DNA of 64,000 nucleotides from Ignavibacteria bacterium (GTDB lineage Bacteria > Bacteroidota > Ignavibacteria > OLB7), in NCBI GenBank assembly GCA_020635205.1, contig JACKAE010000002.1:930001-994000 (forward strand). The letters run 5' to 3'. The notes beneath the pieces were generated by a model that saw only the letters and a program-made list of their open reading frames with translations, ran no database searches and was not told the origin of the DNA. The position numbers were made by a program, and so were the translations under genes. Shown in pieces: positions 22,640 through 31,005 of the stretch (its first letter is position 1; each line of letters begins with the position of its first letter).

Positions 22640-23520
22640 ATCTCTGATTTCCTCTCTTGATAGTATTCAGGTTCACTCTCTTCTTTCTGTTGGTCGGTCA
22701 CCTCTGAAGGGAGGAGGGGCGCTTCTATTGCCTCACTCTCATGGTCTTGAATCTTGGGAGCAACAATGTTCGTTTCTATCTCCTCAAACTCTTCTTCCTC
22801 GGTTACAAGCGGGGCTAAAATGACAACAAAGTCTCCTTGGAATTTCTTGCCAATAAACCCCTCATAAATGGGTCGTAGTTGACCTCGGAGAATCTTTTCT
22901 CCCGGAACAGTGGGGCGTAGAACAAGAACTGCCTCCCGTTCCGGCATTACGTCAGCGAGTGTTGCCAGCGAAGGGAGAATCCGAGCCATTCCTCCCGGAA
23001 GAACTAATGTTTCGGTTCTCTCAACCAACAACTCAGCAAAAGCTACGCGAGCCTCGCGTCGTGTAGGGATTGCTCCGACAACCGCGTAGCATTGGGAATC
23101 AAACCCAGACATAGCGAGTGCCGTTGCAATCAAATCTACTCCCGGAACTACTCGTGGCTCAAGCCCAGCCTGACGGATTGTTTGAATCAAGTGCGAGAGT
23201 GAGTTGCTGAATCGGAAGGAGGGATCCGAGAGAATCACGATTCGCTTCCCCTCACGCAACTTCGACCTAACCATGTCGATCACATCATCGGCAATCTCCT
23301 CAGAAATGCCGAGAAGTTTTTTCGATAGGGCAAATCGCTTCAGCAGACTGGCCGCATATTGTTCATTGGATGTCACTACAAGGTCGGCGGTCTGTAGTGT
23401 GCGAATCCCTCGCTGGGTTATATCATCTCGCTCCTCAATTGGAGCACCAACAATAAAACATGAACCGCTCAGCGGTTCTGCATTTTCTTCTTGGTTTGAA
23501 ACTGGCAGAGTTGTTTCCAT
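22636..23520 (-). CDS. RsmI-like tetrapyrrole-methylase-fold protein, divergent
   Basis: About 294 aa from the ATG at 23520. The fold of RsmI (16S rRNA C1402 2'-O-methyltransferase) is recognisable: FIVGAPIEERDDITQRGIRT, PGVDLIATALAMSGF, and the closing LRGQLRPIYEGFIGK...GDFVVILAP. The SAM-binding SDAGTPxISDPG loop of RsmI is changed to ILSDPSFRFSNSL, so activity is doubtful. An acidic, disordered tail of about 60 residues follows. First gene of the operon. It could be a specialised paralogue or a relative that has lost SAM binding. Confidence 0.65.
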   Translation of the reverse strand: METTLPVSNQEENAEPLSGSCFIVGAPIEERDDITQRGIRTLQTADLVVTSNEQYAASLLKRFALSKKLLGISEEIADDVIDMVRSKLREGKRIVILSDPSFRFSNSLSHLIQTIRQAGLEPRVVPGVDLIATALAMSGFDSQCYAVVGAIPTRREARVAFAELLVERTETLVLPGGMARILPSLATLADVMPEREAVLVLRPTVPGEKILRGQLRPIYEGFIGKKFQGDFVVILAPLVTEEEEFEEIETNIVAPKIQDHESEAIEAPLLPSEVTDQQKEESEPEYYQERKSEI

Positions 23521-23765
23521 TTCTATGATACACTTACTCCCAACAATAATGAACAATCAATGAGATAATCATCAACTCCGATTAACACCCCAATTCATCG
23601 GGGTGCAAGAGAGTCTCAGTAGAGGAGAAAACGGCTTCAAGCCGCTTCCTACCCAGTTTCCATATCAATTCTCCCCGCTATGAGTTGGGGGGACTATGAG
23701 TCGTGAACAGACTACCGCTTCCCCAACCAATTGGCAAAGATCATGGTAGTTGGTCTTCGTTTTTC
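23521..23765. other. Spacer with small hairpins
   Basis: CACCCC/GGGGTG (23587-23606) and CGGCTTCAAGCCG (about 23632) form short stems. The spacer separates the AI-2E transporter end from the RsmI-like start and should hold that operon's promoter. Confidence 0.45.
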
Positions 23766-25148
23766 CTACTCTGCCTTTCGTTTCTCGAGAATGCTTGCAT
23801 ACTGTTCTGGCGAAACCGCAGTTGGAGTGAGGGTTGAATTATACCACTCCTTTAGGAACATCAGAACAACGGCCGTTGTGGGAACCGCAATCAACAGACC
23901 GACAAACCCCATGAAATAGGCAAAGATGAAGAGTGATGCAATAATCAGAACCGGGTGAACTCCAACTCGAGCGCCGAGAATTCTTGGCTCAATCATATTT
24001 GCGTTCAGGGCGTGAAGTCCTAAAATTGTTCCCGACATCACGGCTGTATTATACAAGAAATCTCCGGGGACGAGGAGAAAGATAACAATTGCCACACCGA
24101 GGTTCAGAAACATTCCGAGCGTCGGAATCAAATTGAAAAGTCCCGTGAGGACACCCAGCACCAGAGCGTAAGGAACTCCGAAGATAGTCAGAACGCCGAC
24201 GGCAAGTGTTCCAACAAGACTCGACGTGAGAAAAATTCCACGAATGTAGGCGTTCACAATCTTGTCCACGTTCCGAAGGTAGTAGACATAGCGGGGGTCA
24301 TCCCGCAGAAGCGTTGTCCGGGTGAACCTGCGGAAACGGTTGAAGTCGACTGTCATATAATAGGAGAGGAAGGGGATCAAAATCAGGTTCGCGAGACCAG
24401 CCAATATCCCGGTGACGTTCTGAAGGAAGTCGGTCAGCCAGTGGAATAGTCCGTTTGCAACGCTCGACATCTGCGGCTGAATGTATTCGGCAACAATCAT
24501 CTCCGCCTGCGACTTGGAAACACCGTAGCTCGTTAAAAAGCTAACCATCCGCTCAGAGCGCAAAATCTCATCCGCCCCCTCAACAATCGTGTTGATAAGT
24601 GAGAGAAGTTGATCGAACTGATCGATAAAGGCGGGAATTAGCAGAAATCCAATCAACGAATAGACCCCAACAATTAGCAGCGCGACACTGAGTGATGTGA
24701 TCCACCGCGGTATCCCTCTTTCGGCAAGTTTCTGGACGAGGGGAGCACAGAGGTAGGAGAAGACAAACGCGACAATAAAAGGGAAGAGTACGCCAATCAG
24801 ACTTGCAAACATCCAGAACCCAAACGTTAAGAGTCCCAGTTGTATCAACCGTCGAGTAAGGACACCACGACTAAATGGGTAGAGGAAGAAGATCAGTGCT
24901 GCAGTTGGGAAGATTGGGTGAATCGGCCCACTACTAACTATTGTGTAGAGTTGCAAGCCGAGAAGCCCGAACCCACCAATAATCGCAAAGCGTTCCTGTG
25001 GACGCAGGTCCTCACGCAACATGCCTCGCAACCCAAGTGTTGGGCTGGGGGAAACATACGGTTCTCTTCCGATCTGCTCCGAACTCTGTGACGAGTTGGA
25101 CGGATCAGATTTTGCCGACCGGTTGATATGCTGGTTCTCTTCTGACAT
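23766..25148 (-). CDS. AI-2E family transporter (PerM-like permease)
   Basis: About 460 aa from the ATG at 25148. After a hydrophilic N-terminus of about 55 residues come eight predicted membrane spans with the family's long central soluble stretch. The C-terminal block GLFNLIPTLGMFLNLGVAIVI and the NANMIEPRILGARVGVHPV pattern are typical of the UPF0118/AI-2E exporter family. Substrates are uncertain: export of AI-2 and Na+/H+ exchange have both been proposed. It is a single gene followed by a repeat-bearing spacer. Confidence 0.85.
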   Translation of the reverse strand: MSEENQHINRSAKSDPSNSSQSSEQIGREPYVSPSPTLGLRGMLREDLRPQERFAIIGGFGLLGLQLYTIVSSGPIHPIFPTAALIFFLYPFSRGVLTRRLIQLGLLTFGFWMFASLIGVLFPFIVAFVFSYLCAPLVQKLAERGIPRWITSLSVALLIVGVYSLIGFLLIPAFIDQFDQLLSLINTIVEGADEILRSERMVSFLTSYGVSKSQAEMIVAEYIQPQMSSVANGLFHWLTDFLQNVTGILAGLANLILIPFLSYYMTVDFNRFRRFTRTTLLRDDPRYVYYLRNVDKIVNAYIRGIFLTSSLVGTLAVGVLTIFGVPYALVLGVLTGLFNLIPTLGMFLNLGVAIVIFLLVPGDFLYNTAVMSGTILGLHALNANMIEPRILGARVGVHPVLIIASLFIFAYFMGFVGLLIAVPTTAVVLMFLKEWYNSTLTPTAVSPEQYASILEKRKAE

Positions 25149-25450
25149 TTGTGGTAGTAAGATAGGGGAGGGGAAAGGTCTGGACAATCGAGAAGGTTGC
25201 TGAATACGAATATGCTATATCAGGTTATGATAAAGTCGACACGTGAAGAAGAATTCAAAATTCAAAAGGAAAAATTCAAAAGTGGGAGTGAGGAGGTCTC
25301 GACAAGGAATCGATCGTGAAAGAAAAATCACTCGACAACGATTCTCAGCCTGCATATCATACTGTACCTGTTGCCTCCACTATCCCTTAATGATGCCGTT
25401 TCGAGAGGGGAGTATCTATTTTAGAAACTATCCTCAACCTTTCCTTTAGC
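25149..25450. other. Spacer between dut and the AI-2E transporter
   Basis: Contains a TTGAATT-family repeat at 25251-25286 and presumably the transporter promoter. No gene seen. Confidence 0.4.
25251..25286 (+). repeat. AATTCAAA-type dispersed repeat
   Basis: GAATTCAAAATTCAAAAGG then AAAAATTCAAAAG and GGGAG; near-identical to the copy at 19403. Confidence 0.7.
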
Positions 25451-25897
25451 TTACGATTTTCCAGTACTTCCAAATCCTCCGCTGCCACGATTGCTTTCCG
25501 GTAGCTCGCCGACCATTTCCCAGGTAATGCGCTCGTATCGAGCGATCACGATCTGAGCAATCCGCTCTCCACGCTCAATCGTGAAGGGTTCTTCGCCGTG
25601 ATTAATCAGGAGGACACCGATTTCACCACGATAATCTTCATCGACTGTTCCCGGATTGTTTACCATCGAGATGCCATGTTTCATCGCCAACCCACTTCGT
25701 GGACGTACCTGGCATTCAAACCCACGTGGGAGAGCAATTGCGATGCCGGTTGGAACCGATGCACGCTCTCCCGGAGCTAACGTTATTGGCCGGTCCACTG
25801 CTGCCCGGAGGTCCATTCCCGCCGCTCCATCAGTTGCGTAGGATGGAAGTGGAAGGTCGTCGAATCCTTCTCGAATTCGTATGATTTGAACGTTCAT
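25451..25897 (-). CDS. dut: dUTP diphosphatase
   Basis: A 148-aa trimeric dUTPase with all five motifs: GAAGMDLRA, PRSGLAMKHG, NNPGTVDEDYRGE, ERIAQIVI and the C-terminal RGSGGFGSTG arm that closes over the phosphates. It removes dUTP and makes dUMP for thymidylate synthesis. Length normal; ATG at 25897. Confidence 0.96.
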   Translation of the reverse strand: MNVQIIRIREGFDDLPLPSYATDGAAGMDLRAAVDRPITLAPGERASVPTGIAIALPRGFECQVRPRSGLAMKHGISMVNNPGTVDEDYRGEIGVLLINHGEEPFTIERGERIAQIVIARYERITWEMVGELPESNRGSGGFGSTGKS

Positions 25898-25956
25898 GCT
25901 CTGGTAGCTCCATTTGTAGTTTTGGGAGAGATTTTGGGGCGAAACGTTTTTCGCCC

Positions 25957-27123
25957 CTACGTGAATGCTGGAATGTCAGTAATGTCATTTCCGATAATGA
26001 GGGTGTGGATGTCGTGTGTCCCCTCGTATGTTTTTACCGATTCGAGGTTCGCCATGTGGCGCATTATCGGATACTCGCTCAAGATGCCGTTTGCTCCGTG
26101 AATGTCGCGTGCAGTGCGGGCACACTCCAATGCCATCCAGACGTTATTCCGCTTTGCCATCGAGACTTGCTGTGGTCGCCACGTGCCGGCATCTTTCATT
26201 CTGCCGAGGTGGTAGCTCAGAAGCTGCGCTTTCGTGATTTCGTTCAACATCCAGACAAGTTTGTTCTGCACAAGCTGGAAGCGGGCAATTGGATCGTCGA
26301 ACTGAATGCGGGATGTGGAGTACTCTACCGAGGAATCATAACAGGCCATCGCCGCGCCGATTGCCCCCCACGAAATACCGAAGCGTGCCTGATTTAAGCA
26401 GGAGAAGGGGCCACGCAGTCCTTTGATCTCTGGAAAGATGTGTGTCTTCGGAATCTCGCAGTCTTGGAAGACAAGCTCGCTCGTTACCGAGGCGCGGAGT
26501 GAGTGCTTGTTCTTCATCACCGGTGCTGAGAAACCGGGTGTTCCCTTCTCTACCATAAAGCCACGGACCACCCCGTCGAGCTTTGCCCAAACTACGGCGA
26601 TGTCGGCGAGGGTTCCGTTCGTGATCCACATCTTCGCACCGTTCAACACATAGCCGGAGTCGGTCTCCTCAGCCGTTGTAATCATGCCACCAGGATTAGA
26701 ACCGAAGTCTGGCTCCGTCAATCCGAAGCAGCCGATAGCCTCCCCGGAGGCGAGTTTCGGAAGCCACTCACGCTTCAAATCTTCGTTTGCGTACTGCCAG
26801 ATCGGATACATCACCAACGAACTTTGCACCGAAACAGCACTCCGAATTCCAGAATCTCCCCGCTCAAGTTCGCGGTTGATAATGCCATAGGTCACAGAAT
26901 TCATGCCACCACCACCATACTCTTCGGGGATCGTCGCCCCAAAAATGCCCAACTCGCCACACCGCTTCACGATTTCCATAGGGAACGTTCCAGCTTGGTA
27001 GTGTTCTTCGATAATCGGGAGAATCTCCTCGTCCACAAACGAGCGGACAGTCTCCCCAACTAATCTCTCCTCTTCACTCAGGAGAGCATTCACATCGTAG
27101 TAATCTGGATTTGTGATCGGCAT
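25957..27123 (-). CDS. Acyl-CoA dehydrogenase, glutaryl-CoA dehydrogenase-like
   Basis: 388 aa from the ATG at 27123. The flavin-binding signature CFGLTEPDFGSNPGGM and the catalytic-base segment near the end (LESVKTYEGTHDIHTLI) match glutaryl-CoA dehydrogenases closely, including SVQSSLVMYPI, LRASVTSELVF and FSCLNQARFGISWGA. It would oxidise and decarboxylate glutaryl-CoA to crotonyl-CoA in lysine or aromatic degradation, passing electrons to an electron-transfer flavoprotein. It is isolated from other degradation genes, so another short-chain acyl-CoA remains possible. Confidence 0.88.
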   Translation of the reverse strand: MPITNPDYYDVNALLSEEERLVGETVRSFVDEEILPIIEEHYQAGTFPMEIVKRCGELGIFGATIPEEYGGGGMNSVTYGIINRELERGDSGIRSAVSVQSSLVMYPIWQYANEDLKREWLPKLASGEAIGCFGLTEPDFGSNPGGMITTAEETDSGYVLNGAKMWITNGTLADIAVVWAKLDGVVRGFMVEKGTPGFSAPVMKNKHSLRASVTSELVFQDCEIPKTHIFPEIKGLRGPFSCLNQARFGISWGAIGAAMACYDSSVEYSTSRIQFDDPIARFQLVQNKLVWMLNEITKAQLLSYHLGRMKDAGTWRPQQVSMAKRNNVWMALECARTARDIHGANGILSEYPIMRHMANLESVKTYEGTHDIHTLIIGNDITDIPAFT

Positions 27124-27397
27124 GATCCGGTCTGTTATAGTTGATACATGATTGAGAAACGACAAAGATACGAGGAGTCGATGAGGGGGCTATGGTGGAT
27201 GTTGCGAGAGATTGTGAGGATAAGAAGCTCCTTGCGCTTTCTCTAAAAAACTCTTGTGCGACACTAATCAAGCTCTTCTCGCAGCATCGTATTTCACTAT
27301 GAAAGGTTAGGGATAACAAAGTGCATCCCAAATTCCCCTTCCGGTTCGGGGAATCTTCGGTATTATTACGGTTCTACAGACGAAATTCTGTCGAATT

Positions 27398-28414
27398 ATG
27401 AAGAAAGCACTGATAACCGGAATTACTGGGCAAGATGGTTCCTATCTGGCTGAACTCCTTCTCGCGAAGGGGTATGAGGTCTACGGAATCATCCGCCGCT
27501 CCAGCTCGTTCAACACCGAACGGCTCGATCACCTCTACAAAGATCCACACGAGCGGGATGTTCGGTTGAAGCTGATATACGGCGACCTGAACGACTCATC
27601 CTCGCTCAACAAGATTCTTCGGGATATAAAGCCAGCCGAGATCTACAACCTCGGGGCGCAGAGTCACGTGCGGGTTTCGTTCGATATTCCAGAGTATACA
27701 GCCGAGATTACTGGACTCGGAACTGTTCGTCTACTTGAGGCAATCAGGGATACCGGGATTGATACCAGGTTCTACCAAGCCTCCTCAAGTGAGATGTATG
27801 GTCAGGTACTTGAAGTACCACAAAGTGAGGCGACACCTTTCTACCCTCGTTCACCCTATGCCTGCGCAAAAGTCTACTCCTATTGGATCACGAAGAACTA
27901 CCGCGAGAGCTATGGGATGTATGCCTGCAACGGGATTCTCTTCAACCACGAGTCACCACGGCGTGGACCAACGTTTGTGACCCGGAAAATCACCCGTGCC
28001 GTTGCACGCATCAAAGCTGGGTTGCAGAAAAAACTCTTTCTCGGCAACCTCGACGCAAAGCGTGACTGGGGATATGCACCCGACTACGTCGAGGCGATGT
28101 GGATGATGATGCAGGGGGATGAGCCAGACGATTTTGTGATTGCAACCGGTGAGACACACAGCGTTCGGGAGTTTTTAGAAGAATCGTTCAAGCATGTTGG
28201 ACTCGATCCGTGGGAGTTCGTGGAGATCGACCCAAAGTACTTCCGTCCGGCTGAAGTTGACCTCTTAATAGGTGATGCAAGTAAGGCGAAGGAAAAACTT
28301 GGCTGGGAACCGAAGGTGAAGTTCAAGGAGCTGGTGAAGATCATGGTGGAAGCCGACATCGAAACGCTCGACCGGCAGTTGAGCGGAAAAGTGCCGACCG
28401 AAGCAGAACATTAG
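27398..28414 (+). CDS. gmd: GDP-mannose 4,6-dehydratase
   Basis: A 338-aa extended SDR. NADP motif GITGQDGSYLAELL, catalytic Thr/Ser-Glu-Tyr-Lys (SSSEMYG, YPRSPYACAKVY) and HESPRRGPTFVTRKI are all conserved. It makes GDP-4-keto-6-deoxymannose, the first committed step to GDP-L-fucose. It forms a pair with fcl, which lies about 200 bases downstream across a repeat-filled spacer. Confidence 0.96.
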   Translation: MKKALITGITGQDGSYLAELLLAKGYEVYGIIRRSSSFNTERLDHLYKDPHERDVRLKLIYGDLNDSSSLNKILRDIKPAEIYNLGAQSHVRVSFDIPEYTAEITGLGTVRLLEAIRDTGIDTRFYQASSSEMYGQVLEVPQSEATPFYPRSPYACAKVYSYWITKNYRESYGMYACNGILFNHESPRRGPTFVTRKITRAVARIKAGLQKKLFLGNLDAKRDWGYAPDYVEAMWMMMQGDEPDDFVIATGETHSVREFLEESFKHVGLDPWEFVEIDPKYFRPAEVDLLIGDASKAKEKLGWEPKVKFKELVKIMVEADIETLDRQLSGKVPTEAEH

Positions 28415-28418
28415 GGGT

Positions 28419-28492
28419 CAATTCAAAATGCAAAATTCAAAAGGGGAGAGGGTGGAAGAATTCAAAATTAAAAAATGCAAAATTCAAAAGGG
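28419..28492 (+). repeat. Two AATTCAAA-type repeats after gmd
   Basis: 28419-28446 and 28459-28492 are tandem copies, each ending in AAAATTCAAAAGGGGAG. Inverted partner at 28603-28624. Confidence 0.75.
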
Positions 28493-28602
28493 GAGGAAGG
28501 CTTGGTTTTGCATTGTAGGCTTGACTCAGTTGGGTTACTGTTGATGGTTCTCATACATAGGAAAGGTTGCTGAGCAAAGTCTCACTACAAACAGCCTAAA
28601 GT

Positions 28603-28624
28603 AAAAATTTTGAATTTTGAATTC
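28603..28624 (-). repeat. TTGAATT-type repeat overlapping the fcl start
   Basis: AAAAATTTTGAATTTTGAATTC; its last TTG (28617) is the apparent start codon of fcl. Confidence 0.7.
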
Positions 28625-29552
28625 TCTTTCCCGTACATATATCGCAGGACATCGTGGAATGGTCGGCTCGGCTATTCAGCGGAAGTTGGAGAGTGAAGGG
28701 TATCAAAACCTTATCACGAGTGATCGGAGCGAACTCGATCTGCGGCGTCAGGCAGACGTTGAGAAGTTCTTCGACGAAGAGAAGCCGGAATATGTCTTCT
28801 TAGCTGCGGCGAAGGTTGGTGGGATTCAGGCTAACAACACCTACAAGGCCGACTTTATTCTCGACAACCTTCAAATCCAGACGAACATCATTACTGCTGC
28901 TCACCAGAGCGGGGTGAAGAAACTTCTCTTTCTCGGTTCCTCTTGCATCTACCCGAAAATGGCTCCGCAGCCGATTAAAGAAGAATATCTCCTCACCGGT
29001 TCGCTTGAGCCAACAAATGAACCCTACGCGATTGCCAAAATTGCTGGACTGAAAGCCTGCCAGTATCTGCGTGAGCAGTATGGTGCAGACTTCATCTCGA
29101 TGATGCCGACCAATCTCTACGGTCCAAACGACAACTTTGATTTGAAGACCTCCCACGTCCTGCCAGCACTTATCAGGAAGTTCCACGATGCTCAGGAGTC
29201 GGGTGCTCCGAGCGTTGAAGTCTGGGGGAGTGGTACGCCACGGCGGGAATTCCTCCACGTTGACGACTGTGCTGGCGCTGCTATCTTCTTAATGGAAAAT
29301 TATTCAGAGGGAGAGACAGTAAATGTGGGGTGGGGAGAAGATATTTCGATTGCAGAGCTTGCACACCTTATCAGCGACGTTGTCGGCTTCAGTGGAGAGA
29401 TTATCTTCAACACCGACTATCCCGACGGAACACCCAGAAAACTGCTCGACACCTCGCGTATTAATAATTTAGGCTGGAGACCGAAGATCGCCTTGCGTGA
29501 AGGTATCGCAAGCGCGTACAGATGGTTCCAGGAAGGGAGACAACCGGCTTGA
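28617..29552 (+). CDS. fcl: GDP-L-fucose synthase
   Basis: A 311-aa SDR that epimerises and reduces the Gmd product to GDP-L-fucose. NADP motif AGHRGMVGSAI, SSCIYP, and the Tyr-Lys pair in EPYAIAKIAG are in place. The start must be the TTG at 28617 (N-terminus fits relatives), which lies inside a repeat and has no Shine-Dalgarno. The stop overlaps the next ATG (TGATG), so the glycosyltransferase is coupled to it. Confidence 0.94.
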   Translation: MNSLSRTYIAGHRGMVGSAIQRKLESEGYQNLITSDRSELDLRRQADVEKFFDEEKPEYVFLAAAKVGGIQANNTYKADFILDNLQIQTNIITAAHQSGVKKLLFLGSSCIYPKMAPQPIKEEYLLTGSLEPTNEPYAIAKIAGLKACQYLREQYGADFISMMPTNLYGPNDNFDLKTSHVLPALIRKFHDAQESGAPSVEVWGSGTPRREFLHVDDCAGAAIFLMENYSEGETVNVGWGEDISIAELAHLISDVVGFSGEIIFNTDYPDGTPRKLLDTSRINNLGWRPKIALREGIASAYRWFQEGRQPA

Positions 29553-30946
29553 TGAGTCAGAAAGTAGTTACTTCCAACGGACAACCGCCACAGCCCGGTA
29601 TCTTTAAACGGTATTACCGGAAACTGATAGCAAACTATCTGGGGTTCTACCTTCCGCCCGGAGCTAACGTGCTCATCGTTGGGGATGATGCGTTACGCCT
29701 TGCCTATCGGTTGAATCCAGAGAAGTGTACGGCGATTGCTACAACAGAAGAAGAGGCTGCCGAGTGGCGTTCCTTTTTAGGAGAAAATGTCAAAGTTTTG
29801 GTTGGGGTCGATCCTGCCACACTCAATGAGCAGTTCGACGTTGTGATCCTCTCAAACGTGATCGGTTATTGGAGTGATATTCAGACAAAGCTCGAACAAA
29901 TTCGTGCGATCTGCCACTCCGGTACACGCTTGATGATTACTCACTACAGTGCTCTCTGGCAACCTCTGATTCGCTTAGCTGAGCGGCTCGGAATGAAGAA
30001 GCGACAGCCTTACGCTTCGTGGCTTGCACCAGAAGACATTGCCAACTTGCTCCACCTTGCAGACTTCGATGTAGTTAGGAAAAACTTTAAAGTTCTCTGC
30101 CCGATCTACATCCCACTGATTGCAGAGCTTTGCAACTACGTTCTGGCAAATCTTCCCTTCTTCTGGCGACTAAGCCTTGTTGAATTTGTCTCCGCACGGT
30201 TAGCACCGCAACCAGAACATCGAACAGAGCAATCGGTAACGGTTTTAATACCGACACACAACGAGAAGGGGAACATCGAGCCGGCACTCCGTCGCGTTCC
30301 AATGATGGGGACACACACGGAGATTATTTTCGTTGACGGACACTCATCCGATGGGACGATGGATGAGATACAAGCACAGATGAAGAACTTCCCTGACCTC
30401 GACATCGCAGCCTATACCCAAGATGGAAAGGGGAAAGGGGATGCTGTCAGGAAAGGATTCGATTTGGCGAAGGGAGACATTCTAATGATTCTCGACGCTG
30501 ACTTGACCGTACCACCAGAAGACCTGCCAAAGTTCTACGAGGCGATTACCTCCGGTAAAGGGGAGTACATCAACGGCACACGACTTGTCTACCCGATGGA
30601 GAAGGAGGCGATGCGCTTTCTCAACACTCTCGGGAACAAGTTCTTCAGTAGAGCCTTTACCTATCTATTAGAGCAGCGCTTCAAGGATACGCTGTGCGGA
30701 ACGAAAGTGATCTCGCGGGAGAATTACCGGAAGTTAGCGGCTAACCGGCACTACTTTGGCGACTTCGATCCGTTTGGTGATTTCGACCTGATCTTCGGTG
30801 CAGCAAAACTCAACTTGAAAATCGTTGAAGTTCCAATTCGCTATCGTGCACGAACCTATGGTGACACGAGCATCAGTCGCTTTAAGCATGGTTGGATTTT
30901 GCTGAAGATGTGTGTCTTCGCATTTCGGAAGATCAAACTGACATAA
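29552..30946 (+). CDS. Bifunctional methyltransferase - family 2 glycosyltransferase
   Basis: 464 aa from the ATG at 29552. Residues 30-200 resemble a class I SAM-dependent methyltransferase (VLIVGDDALRLAYRL, FDVVILSNVIGYWSD), though the Gly-rich loop is weak. Residues 225-460 are a GT2 domain of the dolichol-phosphate-mannose type (VLIPTHNEKGN, VDGHSSDGT, DXD-type ILDADLTVPPEDL, FKDTLCGTKV). This two-domain layout is known in surface polysaccharide loci. Coupled to fcl, so fucosylated glycan synthesis is a fair inference. Confidence 0.82.
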   Translation: MSQKVVTSNGQPPQPGIFKRYYRKLIANYLGFYLPPGANVLIVGDDALRLAYRLNPEKCTAIATTEEEAAEWRSFLGENVKVLVGVDPATLNEQFDVVILSNVIGYWSDIQTKLEQIRAICHSGTRLMITHYSALWQPLIRLAERLGMKKRQPYASWLAPEDIANLLHLADFDVVRKNFKVLCPIYIPLIAELCNYVLANLPFFWRLSLVEFVSARLAPQPEHRTEQSVTVLIPTHNEKGNIEPALRRVPMMGTHTEIIFVDGHSSDGTMDEIQAQMKNFPDLDIAAYTQDGKGKGDAVRKGFDLAKGDILMILDADLTVPPEDLPKFYEAITSGKGEYINGTRLVYPMEKEAMRFLNTLGNKFFSRAFTYLLEQRFKDTLCGTKVISRENYRKLAANRHYFGDFDPFGDFDLIFGAAKLNLKIVEVPIRYRARTYGDTSISRFKHGWILLKMCVFAFRKIKLT

Positions 30947-30965
30947 ATTTGGGAATACGGCCACA

Positions 30966-30999
30966 CAATCCGCAGTCCGAAATCAAGAATCCGCAATCG
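30966..30999. repeat. ATCCGCAATCC-type dispersed repeat
   Basis: CAATCCGCAGTCCGAAATC followed by AATCCGCAATCG. An inverted relative is at 32619-32650, so the two bracket the GT-C gene at 31006. Confidence 0.55.
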
Positions 31000-31005
31000 T
31001 TCTAA

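Noticed and set aside
29552..30946. Methyltransferase-glycosyltransferase fusion as a novel system
   Set aside because: This two-domain layout is already known in bacterial surface-glycan loci.
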